This document shows, in pieces, positions 49,832 to 57,871 of a stretch of 64,000 nucleotides of DNA. Position numbers and translations under genes: made by a program. The stretch spans positions 47,550 to 111,549 of the forward strand of contig SCOE01000016.1 of assembly GCA_005503065.1 (NCBI GenBank), in the 5' to 3' direction. The stretch's first letter is position 1; each line of letters opens with the position of its first letter. Source of the DNA: Comamonadaceae bacterium ALPHA2B (GTDB lineage Bacteria > Pseudomonadota > Gammaproteobacteria > Burkholderiales > Burkholderiaceae_C). The notes beneath the pieces are model-generated. The model made no database searches. It worked only from the letters and a program-made list of their open reading frames with translations, and was not told where the DNA came from.

Positions 49832-50155
49832 TTATTTCGGCGTTCCGCCCGGCATCGGCTTGGGCTTGCCCGGGCGACGCGCGTCGCGCGTCTCCGCGCG
49901 GCGTTCGCCTGCGACGGCCGCGCGGTCGGTGCCGATGGCGCCACCCTCGGGGGTGCGCGGTTCGTCGCCCGCCGGCGGGCGGACCTGGCCCTGCGGACGT
50001 GCTGCCTTGCGGGCTTCCGCGGCGTTCTCGCTGCGGCCGCCGGCAATGCCGGGGGTGTTGGGCGGCACCGCAGCACCAGGGGGGTTCGATTGCGCATAGG
50101 CGCCGGCGGCGACGCAGAGGGTGCCCACGAGGGCAAGCAGGCGATGGGTATGCAT
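49832..50155 (-). CDS. small secreted hypothetical protein
   Basis: A 107-residue protein with a clear signal peptide (LLALVGTLCVAAGAYAQ) and a low-complexity mature part rich in Pro, Gly, Arg and Ala, ending GKPKPMPGGTPK. No domain is recognised. It ends in GTPK like the other small secreted protein at 52336. It is likely periplasmic or extracellular. Confidence 0.6.
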   Translation of the reverse strand: MHTHRLLALVGTLCVAAGAYAQSNPPGAAVPPNTPGIAGGRSENAAEARKAARPQGQVRPPAGDEPRTPEGGAIGTDRAAVAGERRAETRDARRPGKPKPMPGGTPK

Positions 50156-50376
50156 GAAGGCTCCGGAGGAATGCGCCCGCCAACGCCGGCGAGCGAGGGT
50201 CTACGTTGGCATCCTCGCCGGAGAGCGACGTAGGACGTTGCGCCCATTCCGTGCGGCCGCTTCCCCCCGACGCTGGAAGGTCGGCGCCCGCACGGGTCGC
50301 TTGTCGGCCGAGAGGCATCGCTTGCCGGGGTGCGCGCCGGCAGCCTGTGCACGGGGCGGCTCGTCACAGTGCCCGC

Positions 50377-51453
50377 ATGCAGACACCCACGATCCGCAAG
50401 GGCCAGGCGCCCGGCCACCTCGATCGCAGCGAGTTTCACCTGCGCTTCATGCAGCCCTTCCAGGACCCGGCCTTCGGCGCCGAGGCCGATGCGCTTGCTC
50501 GTCTCGAGGCCATCGCCTGGGACGCCTACGACGAGGGACGCAAGTCCCCCGTCACGCGCCCGGCCGGCCCGGGCTATGCCGACCCCAGCTACGACCTCTC
50601 GGTCGACTGGCTGGAGGCCAAGGCCCGCCTCGACGCGGCCCAGGCTGCCTGGGGTCAGGCCGAAACGCGCTCGCGCGTGCTGCTGGTCAACGGTTCGCCG
50701 CGCAATGACGGCACCTGCCCCGGCGAGGTGTCGAAGACCTGGCGCATGGCGCAGATGGCGCAGCGGACGCTGGAGGCCGCAGGCATCGAAGTCGACCTGC
50801 TCGACCTCAGCCTGGTGACCTCCGAATACGGCCGGCAGATCCATCCGTGCAAGGGCTGCGTCTCCACGGCGATGCCGCTGTGCCACTGGCCCTGCAGCTG
50901 CTACCCCAACCACTCGCTGCGGCAGACCGGCGACTGGATGAACGAGATCTACGAGCGCTGGGTCGCGGCCCACGGCGTCATCGTGCTCACGCCCACGCAC
51001 TGGTACCAGGCCACCAGCCCGCTCAAGCTCATGATCGACCGCCTGGTCTGCGCCGACGGCGGCAACCCCGACCCGACCAGCACCCACGGCAAGTCGGCCG
51101 AGGAGGCCAAGGCGCTGGAACTGCGGGGCTGGGACTTTCCCAAGCACCTCGATGGCCGCGTCTACGGCGTCGTCGTGCACGGCGACGTGGCCGGCATCGA
51201 GAGCCTGCGCCGCAACCTGTCGGACTGGCTCGATTGGATGGGCCTCGTCGACGCGGGCCAGCAGGCACGGCTGGACCGCTACGTCGGCTACTACGAACCC
51301 TACGCGACCAGCCACGATGCGCTCGATGCCGACGAGGCGCTGCAGCAGGAGGTGCGCAATGTGGCGCAGGCCGTGGCCAATGCGGTGGGCGAGCTGCGTG
51401 CCGGACGCCTGAGCGTGCCCGATCGCTCCCTGAAGCGGCCCAGGCCCAAGTGA
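50377..51453 (+). CDS. NADPH-dependent FMN reductase / flavodoxin-fold family protein
   Basis: A 358-residue protein. After an N-terminal region of about 105 residues, the flavodoxin-like core starts RVLLVNGSPRNDGTCPGEVSKTW, with the family NGSPR loop for FMN phosphate; VIVLTPTHWYQATSPLKLMIDRL is the second FMN loop. A cysteine-rich segment (HPCKGCVSTAMPLCHWPCSC, about residues 160-180) is typical of a subgroup of this family. The redox partner and substrate are unknown. It stands alone with a gap on both sides. Confidence 0.8.
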   Translation: MQTPTIRKGQAPGHLDRSEFHLRFMQPFQDPAFGAEADALARLEAIAWDAYDEGRKSPVTRPAGPGYADPSYDLSVDWLEAKARLDAAQAAWGQAETRSRVLLVNGSPRNDGTCPGEVSKTWRMAQMAQRTLEAAGIEVDLLDLSLVTSEYGRQIHPCKGCVSTAMPLCHWPCSCYPNHSLRQTGDWMNEIYERWVAAHGVIVLTPTHWYQATSPLKLMIDRLVCADGGNPDPTSTHGKSAEEAKALELRGWDFPKHLDGRVYGVVVHGDVAGIESLRRNLSDWLDWMGLVDAGQQARLDRYVGYYEPYATSHDALDADEALQQEVRNVAQAVANAVGELRAGRLSVPDRSLKRPRPK

Positions 51454-51604
51454 GCCGCGCCGCCAACGGCATTCACGGCATCTTTACCTTCGATCACGCC
51501 GCGTTGACCCGGTCCTCACTACCGGGACATTCGCACCTTCCACACTCCGTCTCACCTGCTGCACTCCTCACCGCGGCAGCATTCCCAAGAAAGGAAGGAC
51601 TCGC

Positions 51605-52171
51605 ATGATCTCTCTTCGCCAACGGATGGTCTGGGCCGGTGTGCTGGCCTCTGCCGCCTTCGCCGCCTCGGCCCAGACGCCGCCTCCGTCCAACGTGCCG
51701 CTCTCGGCCACCCAGGCCCAGGCCGCCGCGACGTCGTCGGACGCCAAGCCCCGCCTCGACCGCAAGAAGGATTTCGCCCAGCGCCTGGAGCGCATGCAGC
51801 AGCACCGGGCCCAGCGCCTGGCAGCCTTGAAGGACAAGTTGCAGCTCAGCGAGCAGCAACAGGGCGCGTGGACGAGCTACACCACGGCGCTGCAGCCGCC
51901 GGCCATGCCCAAGCCTGAAGACCGCGCCGCGCGCCGCGCGGAATTCGAGAAGTTGACGACGCCCGAACGCATCGACCGCATGCAGGCCCGCCAGGCCGAA
52001 CGCAGTGCGATGTTCGCCAAGCGCGCCGACGCGACCAAGGCCTTCTACGCGCAGCTCACGCCTGCGCAGCAGAAGACCTTCGACGCCGAGAGTCTGCGCA
52101 TGGGCCCGCGCGGCCACGGCCCCCATGGCCACCGCGCGCACGGCGAGGCCCAGGTCCCGGCCAAGGGCTGA
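51605..52171 (+). CDS. Spy/CpxP-like LTXXQ motif periplasmic protein
   Basis: A 188-residue protein with a signal peptide (MVWAGVLASAAFAASAQ) and a helical mature part. Near residue 157 the LTPAQQKTFDAE motif fits the LTXXQ signature of Spy/CpxP envelope chaperones; an earlier QLSEQQQGAW segment may be a second copy. It probably binds misfolded periplasmic proteins or metals. The C-terminus is rich in His and Gly (GPRGHGPHGHRAHG), which suggests metal binding. A strong terminator follows. Confidence 0.82.
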   Translation: MISLRQRMVWAGVLASAAFAASAQTPPPSNVPLSATQAQAAATSSDAKPRLDRKKDFAQRLERMQQHRAQRLAALKDKLQLSEQQQGAWTSYTTALQPPAMPKPEDRAARRAEFEKLTTPERIDRMQARQAERSAMFAKRADATKAFYAQLTPAQQKTFDAESLRMGPRGHGPHGHRAHGEAQVPAKG

Positions 52172-52207
52172 ACCTCCGATCGGCCCCCGCGGGGCCTGAT
52201 CGGCACA

Positions 52208-52240
52208 GGCCCGCCGCGCTTCATGCGCGGCGGGCCTTTT
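52208..52240 (+). terminator. intrinsic terminator of the LTXXQ gene
   Basis: GGCCCGCCGCGC and GCGCGGCGGGCC form a perfect 12-bp stem with a 5-base loop, followed by TTTT. It is 37 bases after the stop codon. Confidence 0.92.
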
Positions 52241-52268
52241 CGTGTACGAGGGTCCGCTTCTGCGAGGC

Positions 52269-52296
52269 CAAAAAAAAGCAGCGCCGAAGCGCTGCT
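52269..52296 (-). terminator. intrinsic terminator of the small secreted protein gene
   Basis: On the minus strand AGCAGCGC, TTCG loop, GCGCTGCT is followed by an eight-T run (A-run 52270-52277 on the plus strand). It is 40 bases downstream of the stop of the gene at 52336-52758. Confidence 0.92.
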
Positions 52297-52335
52297 CGTA
52301 TCGGTCGGTGCGGGGCCTGCGGCCACGCGCCGCGG

Positions 52336-52758
52336 TCACTTGGGCGTGCCTGTCGAATCGATCGGGTTGGTCGCCACGTCGGGGCGCTCGCCGGTGTAGC
52401 CGAAGGGGCGAGGCTGGTGCAGCGCTTCCTGGCGCACCTCGGCCCGGGTGCGTTGGCCCACCTGGGGCGTCGCGTTGGGCTGGTTGTTGTGCATGGTGCT
52501 GGCCTCGCCGCCGGGCGTGTTGGTATTGGCCTGGTTGTGGTTGTTCCACACCGCGCCCATGCGCACGCCCTCGCGCGAGTTGGGCTGGCTGTAGTCCGGG
52601 CGCTGCGGGGGGTTGGGCACGCCGGCGGGCGTCATGGTGCTGGCCTGGCCGGCAACGCCGGGCTGCGTGGCAGGCACCGAGGTCGTCTGTGCGCTGGCTG
52701 CGGCCGAGGCGGCCAGCAAGCCGGCGGCAACGAGGGCAGGAAGGGTGATGGGTTTCAT
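52336..52758 (-). CDS. small secreted hypothetical protein (Pro/Asn-rich)
   Basis: A 140-residue protein with a signal peptide (LPALVAAGLLAASAAASAQ) and a mature part rich in Asn, Pro, Gln and Thr (for example RPDYSQPNSREGVRMGAVWNNHNQANTNTPGG). It ends TGTPK. No family recognised. AAGGAG lies 6 bases before the ATG at 52758, which fixes the start. A terminator follows. Confidence 0.65.
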   Translation of the reverse strand: MKPITLPALVAAGLLAASAAASAQTTSVPATQPGVAGQASTMTPAGVPNPPQRPDYSQPNSREGVRMGAVWNNHNQANTNTPGGEASTMHNNQPNATPQVGQRTRAEVRQEALHQPRPFGYTGERPDVATNPIDSTGTPK

Positions 52759-52991
52759 TCGACGCTCCTTGAACAATGACGGTTGGGGAGGTGCTGCCCT
52801 GGGACGGGCATTGACGAGGGCACCAGCGAAACCCCAAGTTAGGAGCCGGTGTGCGGCCCGCCTGTCGGGACGCGCGGTGCGCGGCTGTAGGAATGCCACG
52901 CACCGGGCCTGCGGCATCCGCGAATTTCGGACGGCAAGAAGCTGACGCCTTCCTACAGCCGCAGCGCGGACGGCCCCGTAAAAACCAGGGG

Positions 52992-53786
52992 GTGGCACTC
53001 CTCTCCGAACCCCATCTGCCCCTGGTGGCCGCCGCCGCACCGAAATCGCTGAAGGTGATGACGGTGAACACCCACAAGGGCTTCACGGCGCTCAACCGCA
53101 GGTTCATCCTTCCCGAACTGCGCGATGCCGTGCGCACCGTGGGGGCCGACGTCGTGTTCCTGCAGGAGGTGCTGGGCACGCATTCGCGGCACCAGAAGAA
53201 GGTGGACAACTGGCCGGAGGCGCCGCACTACGAATTCCTGGCCGACACCATGTGGCCGCAATTCGCCTATGGCCGCAACGCCGTGTATCCGCGCGGCCAT
53301 CATGGCAATGCCGTGCTGTCGAAATTTCCCATCGTGCACCACCGCAACCACGACGTGTCGGTGGCCGGCCCCGAGAAGCGCGGGCTCCTGCACTGCGTGC
53401 TGCGCCTGCCTGGCCGCACGGTGGACGTGCACGTGATCTGCGCCCACCTCGGCCTGGCGGAATCGCATCGCCAGCAGCAGCTGGAGCTGCTGTGCCACAT
53501 CGTGCGCGACGAGGTGCCGGCCGATGCGCCGCTGGTGGTGGCCGGCGACTTCAACGACTGGCGCAACCGGGCGCACGACGTGCTCGAGCAAGGCGCCGGC
53601 CTGCGCGAGGTGTTCAAGCACGCCAACGGCCGCGCGGCCAAGACCTTCCCCTCGCGCTTCCCGGTGCTGCCGCTGGACCGCATCTACGTGCGCAACGCCG
53701 GCGCCCACGCACCGGTGGTGCTGCCGCGCCAGCCCTGGTCGCACCTGTCGGACCATGCGCCGCTCGTGGCGGAGATCGACCTGTGA
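52992..53786 (+). CDS. ybhP: endonuclease/exonuclease/phosphatase family protein (YbhP-like)
   Basis: A 264-residue protein of the exonuclease III/sphingomyelinase-like fold. Marks are [11 protein letters not shown], the metal-binding Glu in [18 protein letters not shown], the VVAGDFNDW motif and the C-terminal [10 protein letters not shown] with the catalytic His. The following two genes are clsB and ybhN, the same order as in E. coli ybhP-clsB(ybhO)-ybhN, so it may act on a lipid phosphodiester. The GTG at 52992 is used as the start; upstream frames have no domain. The stop is 22 bases before clsB. Confidence 0.85.
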   Translation: MALLSEPHLPLVAAAAPKSLKVMTVNTHKGFTALNRRFILPELRDAVRTVGADVVFLQEVLGTHSRHQKKVDNWPEAPHYEFLADTMWPQFAYGRNAVYPRGHHGNAVLSKFPIVHHRNHDVSVAGPEKRGLLHCVLRLPGRTVDVHVICAHLGLAESHRQQQLELLCHIVRDEVPADAPLVVAGDFNDWRNRAHDVLEQGAGLREVFKHANGRAAKTFPSRFPVLPLDRIYVRNAGAHAPVVLPRQPWSHLSDHAPLVAEIDL

Positions 53787-53808
53787 ACGACAAGACGGGA
53801 GCACGCCC

Positions 53809-55056
53809 ATGAGCGGACGCCGCTGGTACCCCGGCAACCAAGTCGAACTGCTGGAGAACGGCGAAGCCTTCTTCCCGCGCGTGTTCGAAGCCATCCGCGC
53901 CGCCGAGCGCGAGGTGATCGTCGAGACCTTCATCCTGTTCGAGGACAAGATCGGCCGCGGCCTGCATGCGGCGTTGTGCGACGCGGCGCGCAAGGGCGTC
54001 AAGGTCGACCTGATGATCGACGGCTTCGGTTCGCCTGACCTGTCGGCCGAGTTTCTCGACAGCCTGGGGCAGGCCGGCGTCCGCGTGCGCGTGTTCGACC
54101 CCGGCACGCGCTTCCTGGGCCAACGCCTCAACGTGTTCCGCCGCATGCACCGCAAGATCGTCGTCATCGACGGCCTGCGCGCCTTCGTCGGCGGCATCAA
54201 CTACTCGGCCGACCACGTGATGGACTTCGGGCCCAAGGCCAAGCAGGACTATGCGGTCGAGCTGACGGGGCCGGTCGTGAGCGAGATCCACCGCTTCGTC
54301 CTGCATGCGATCGCGGTGGGCGGCAAGGGGGCAGGCTGGTTCCGCCGGCGCCTGCGTCGCACCGCCGACGTGGAGAACGCGCCGACTGGCCAGGCCGAGG
54401 TGATGTTCGTCACCCGCGACAACCGCCGCCACACGACCGACATCGAGCGCCACTACCGGGCCGCGATCCGCACCGCGCGGCGCCGCATCGTCATCGCCAA
54501 CGCCTACTTCTTTCCCGGCTACCGGCTCATCAAGGACCTGCGGCGCGCGGCGCGGCGCGGCGTCGACGTGCGCCTCATCCTGCAGGGCGAGCCCGACATG
54601 CCGATCGTGAAGACGGCGGCCAGCATGCTCTACCACCACCTGCTGAACGCGGGCGTGAAGATCCACGAGTACTGCGAACGGCCGCTGCACGGCAAGGTCG
54701 CCGTGGTCGACGACGTGTGGAGCACCGTCGGCTCGAGCAACCTCGATCCGCTGAGCCTGTCGCTCAACCTCGAGGCCAACGTCATCATTCGCGACAAGGA
54801 CTTCAACCGCGTGCTGACCGAACGCCTCGACCACCTGATGCGCCACAGCTGCAAGCAGGTCGAGGCCGAAGCGCTGGGCGAATGGAGCGGGTGGCGCCTG
54901 GTGCGCAGCTTCTTCGTCTTCCACTTCATGCGCTGGTACCCCTCGTGGGCCGGCTGGCTGCCGCGCCATGCGCCCAGGCTCAAGCCTGCCGTACCGACGG
55001 AGCCGCCGCGCGAGCGCGGCCACGACGGCTCCGTCGCCCAGACCGACGCCGCCTGA
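53809..55056 (+). CDS. clsB: cardiolipin synthase ClsB
   Basis: A 415-residue phospholipase D family enzyme with both HKD motifs: HRKIVVID near residue 114 followed by GGIN, and HGKVAVVD near residue 294 followed by GSSN. It makes cardiolipin from phosphatidylglycerol (ClsB can use other lipid partners). It is soluble or peripheral at the inner membrane. Operon with ybhP before and ybhN after, as in E. coli. Confidence 0.95.
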   Translation: MSGRRWYPGNQVELLENGEAFFPRVFEAIRAAEREVIVETFILFEDKIGRGLHAALCDAARKGVKVDLMIDGFGSPDLSAEFLDSLGQAGVRVRVFDPGTRFLGQRLNVFRRMHRKIVVIDGLRAFVGGINYSADHVMDFGPKAKQDYAVELTGPVVSEIHRFVLHAIAVGGKGAGWFRRRLRRTADVENAPTGQAEVMFVTRDNRRHTTDIERHYRAAIRTARRRIVIANAYFFPGYRLIKDLRRAARRGVDVRLILQGEPDMPIVKTAASMLYHHLLNAGVKIHEYCERPLHGKVAVVDDVWSTVGSSNLDPLSLSLNLEANVIIRDKDFNRVLTERLDHLMRHSCKQVEAEALGEWSGWRLVRSFFVFHFMRWYPSWAGWLPRHAPRLKPAVPTEPPRERGHDGSVAQTDAA

Positions 55057-55076
55057 GACGGTCGACGCGAGCCGCC

Positions 55077-56120
55077 ATGGCGCCTTCCTCCACCGCCGCG
55101 CCGTCGAGCACGCTGCCCACGGGCGAGGTGCGAGCGAAGTCCCGCGGTGGCCAGCGCCTGCAGGCCTGGCGCGAGCGGCCGTGGTGGCCCTGGGCCAGGC
55201 GCCTCGTCGTGCTGGGCTTCCTCGCCTTCGTGGCCGCGCTGCTGGTGAGCCAGGCGCGCGCCATCGAGTGGGCGCAGGTGTTCGCCACCATGCGCGCCTA
55301 CCCGCTGCGCACGCTCCTCGTGGCAGCCGGCCTGGCCGCGATGAGCCATCTCATCTACGCCAGCTTCGACCTCGTCGGCCGGCACTACACCGGGCACCGC
55401 CTGCCGGTGCCCACCGTGATGGCGATCACCTTCGTGAGCTACGCCTTCAACCTGAACATGGGCACGATCGTCGGCGCGGTCGGCATGCGGGTGCGCCTGT
55501 ATTCGCGGCTCGGCCTGGCGCCCGGGCAGATCACGCGCGTGGTCGGCATGAGCATGCTCACCAACTGGCTGGGCTACTTCCTGCTGGCCGGGCTGGCCTT
55601 CCTGCTGTGGCCGCTGGCCCTGCCCGACGACTGGCACCTGGGCCGGACCGCTCTGCGCGCATTGGGCGCGGGGCTGGTTGCCGTGTCGCTGGCCTACCTG
55701 CTTGCCTGCGCCTTCTCGCGCCGGCGCGAATGGACGGTGCGCGGCCACGACATCGCGCTGCCCAGCCTGCGCGTGGCCTTCGTGCAGCTGGCGCTGTCCT
55801 GCGCCAACTGGGGCGTGATGGGGCTCGCAATGTTCGTGCTGCTGCAGGACCGCGTGCCCTACCCCATGGCGCTGGGCGTGCTGCTGATCGGTGCGGTGGC
55901 CGGCCTCATGTCGCGCGTGCCCGCGGGGCTGGGCGTGCTGGAGGCGGTGTTCGTCGCCCTGCTGGCGCCGCCGTTGACGCCCACGGCGCTGATCGCCGCG
56001 GTGCTGTGCTACCGCGCCGTGTACTACTGGGCGCCGCTCGCCGTCGCGGTGGTGCTCTATCTGGCCATGGAGGCGCAGGCGCGCCGCCTGGCCGCTGCCG
56101 GCGCCCCCGCGTCGCACTGA
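55077..56120 (+). CDS. ybhN: YbhN / lysylphosphatidylglycerol synthetase transmembrane family protein
   Basis: A 347-residue polytopic membrane protein of the UPF0104/LPG-synthetase TM family, about eight helices: LVVLGFLAFVAALLVSQA, TLLVAAGLAAMSHLIYASFDL, a VMAITFVSYAFNLNMGTIVG motif, and MSRVPAGLGVLEAVFVALL, characteristic of the family. It could flip or move a lipid. It is third in the ybhP-clsB-ybhN order. ATG at 55077, 21 bases after clsB. Confidence 0.9.
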   Translation: MAPSSTAAPSSTLPTGEVRAKSRGGQRLQAWRERPWWPWARRLVVLGFLAFVAALLVSQARAIEWAQVFATMRAYPLRTLLVAAGLAAMSHLIYASFDLVGRHYTGHRLPVPTVMAITFVSYAFNLNMGTIVGAVGMRVRLYSRLGLAPGQITRVVGMSMLTNWLGYFLLAGLAFLLWPLALPDDWHLGRTALRALGAGLVAVSLAYLLACAFSRRREWTVRGHDIALPSLRVAFVQLALSCANWGVMGLAMFVLLQDRVPYPMALGVLLIGAVAGLMSRVPAGLGVLEAVFVALLAPPLTPTALIAAVLCYRAVYYWAPLAVAVVLYLAMEAQARRLAAAGAPASH

Positions 56121-56173
56121 CCACCGACCCGGGCCCTGCCGGGCCTTCCGCCCCCTCTATTCAGGAGACCTCC

Positions 56174-56434
56174 ATGACTCAGCTCACCCGCCTTCTCGCC
56201 CTCGGTGCCACCGCGCTGGCCCTGTCTGCCTGCGGCAAGAGCGGCAACGACACCGCCACGCCCGCGGCCAATCCGCCGGCGGCCGCGTCTCCGGGCACGT
56301 CGAGCAGCGCGCCCCATCCGAGCGAGCCCACGGGCGCGGGCGCTGCCGTGCAACCCATCACGCCGGCGCCCGCGCCCGGTTCCGGCGAAGGCGCGCCCGC
56401 CTCCAGCGACCCTGCCGGCCAGTCGAAGAAATAG
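56174..56434 (+). CDS. small Pro/Ala/Ser-rich lipoprotein
   Basis: An 86-residue protein with a lipoprotein signal (LLALGATALALSACGKS, lipobox LSAC) and a mature part of simple composition (PANPPAAASPGTSS, PAPAPGSGEGAPA). No family recognised. AGGAG lies 9 bases before the ATG. It is 53 bases after the ybhN gene and may share its transcript. Confidence 0.68.
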   Translation: MTQLTRLLALGATALALSACGKSGNDTATPAANPPAAASPGTSSSAPHPSEPTGAGAAVQPITPAPAPGSGEGAPASSDPAGQSKK

Positions 56435-56478
56435 GCCCTGCCGAGGCGATGGGCGGTGTGGCATGCATCGCGGAATCA

Positions 56479-56494
56479 CTGTAAATTCATCCAG
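56479..56494 (+). promoter_or_regulatory. LexA (SOS) box at the start of the DNA repair gene
   Basis: CTGTAAATTCATCCAG fits CTG-N10-CAG and the palindromic SOS consensus with an AT-rich centre. Its last base is the first base of the GTG start at 56494, so bound LexA would block initiation of the following genes. Confidence 0.72.
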
Positions 56495-57771
56495 TGATTC
56501 TCCAGCGCAAGCTCGCCATCCTCGCCGACGCGGCCAAGTACGACGCCTCCTGTGCCTCCAGCGGCACTGAGAAGCGGCACTCGGTGGGCGGGCGCGGCAT
56601 CGGCTCGACCGAAGGCTCGGGCATCTGCCACAGCTACGCGCCCGACGGCCGCTGCATTTCGCTGCTCAAGATCCTGCTGACCAACTTCTGCCAGTACGAC
56701 TGCCTCTACTGCGTCAACCGCGTCACCAGCAACGTGCCGCGGGCCCGCTTCTCGGTCGACGAGGTGGTGCAGCTCACGCTGGATTTCTACCGCCGCAACT
56801 GCATCGAAGGCCTGTTCCTTTCCAGCGGCATCATCCGCAGCCCCGACTACACGATGGAGCAGGTGGTCGAGGTCGCGCGGGTGCTGCGCGAGGAGCACGA
56901 CTTTCGCGGCTACATCCACCTCAAGACGATCCCCGATGCGGCGCCCGAACTGCTGCAGAAGGCTGGCCGCTATGCCGACCGGCTCAGCATCAACGTCGAG
57001 CTGCCCACGGTGCAGGGCCTGGAAAGCCTCGCGCCCGAGAAGGACGGTGCGGCCATCCGCCGCTCGATGGCGCGGCTGACGGTGCACATCGACGAGGCCA
57101 AGGCCCAGAAGGCGCAGGCCGAGGCGGCGCCCACCGTGTCGCTGCCGCGCGCGCGCCCGGCCCGTGCCGCGGCGCCGCGTTTCGCGCCCGCCGGGCAGAG
57201 CACGCAGATGATCGTGGGCGCCGACGCCACCGACGACGCCGCCATCCTGGCCAGCAGCGCGCAGCTCTACGGCGCCTACCGGCTGCGGCGCGTCTACTAC
57301 TCGGCCTTCAGCCCCATTCCCGATGCGTCCTCGTCGCTGCCGCTGGTGGCGCCGCCGCTGGTGCGCGAGCACCGGCTCTACCAGGCCGACTGGCTGTTGC
57401 GCTTCTACGGCTTCGAGGCGAGCGAGATCGTCGCGCCCGCGCAGGGCGGCATGCTCGCGCTCGACGTCGATCCCAAGCTGGCCTGGGCGTTGGCACACCG
57501 CGAGCGCTTCCCGGTCGACCTCAACACCGCGCCGCGCGAGTTGTTGTGGCGCGTGCCGGGCCTGGGTGTGCGCACCGTGCAGCAGCTGCTGGCCACGCGC
57601 CGGGTGCGCCGACTGCGCAGCGACGACCTCAAGCGCCTGCGCGTGCCCTTGCGCAAGGTCATGCCTTTCGTGGTGCTGGCGGACCATCGGCCAGGCCGTG
57701 TGCTGGAGGCCGAAGACCTCAAGGCCCAGCTCGCGCCTGCGCCCGTGCAACGCAGCCTCTTCGACGCCTGA
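56494..57771 (+). CDS. radical SAM protein with helix-hairpin-helix, putative DNA modification/repair (TIGR03916)
   Basis: A 425-residue protein. The radical SAM cluster is CQYDCLYC (C-x3-C-x2-C) near residue 66; LFLSSGIIRSPDYT and IHLKTIPDAAPELL are core strands, and near residues 345-375 a helix-hairpin-helix (VDLNTAPRELLWRVPGLGVRTVQQLL) suggests DNA binding. This is the family annotated as a putative DNA modification/repair radical SAM protein, which occurs next to the UdgX-type gene found here. Its reaction is not established. A LexA box overlaps the GTG start, consistent with SOS control. Confidence 0.92.
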   Translation: MILQRKLAILADAAKYDASCASSGTEKRHSVGGRGIGSTEGSGICHSYAPDGRCISLLKILLTNFCQYDCLYCVNRVTSNVPRARFSVDEVVQLTLDFYRRNCIEGLFLSSGIIRSPDYTMEQVVEVARVLREEHDFRGYIHLKTIPDAAPELLQKAGRYADRLSINVELPTVQGLESLAPEKDGAAIRRSMARLTVHIDEAKAQKAQAEAAPTVSLPRARPARAAAPRFAPAGQSTQMIVGADATDDAAILASSAQLYGAYRLRRVYYSAFSPIPDASSSLPLVAPPLVREHRLYQADWLLRFYGFEASEIVAPAQGGMLALDVDPKLAWALAHRERFPVDLNTAPRELLWRVPGLGVRTVQQLLATRRVRRLRSDDLKRLRVPLRKVMPFVVLADHRPGRVLEAEDLKAQLAPAPVQRSLFDA

Positions 57772-57871
57772 GCAGCGGCGCTCGTGCGCATGCCGCTGAA
57801 CGATTTCGCTGCCCGGCCCGCGCGCCGGCCACCTACACACGGGCTTCGTCCTCGACCCTAGCTTGGCATGC

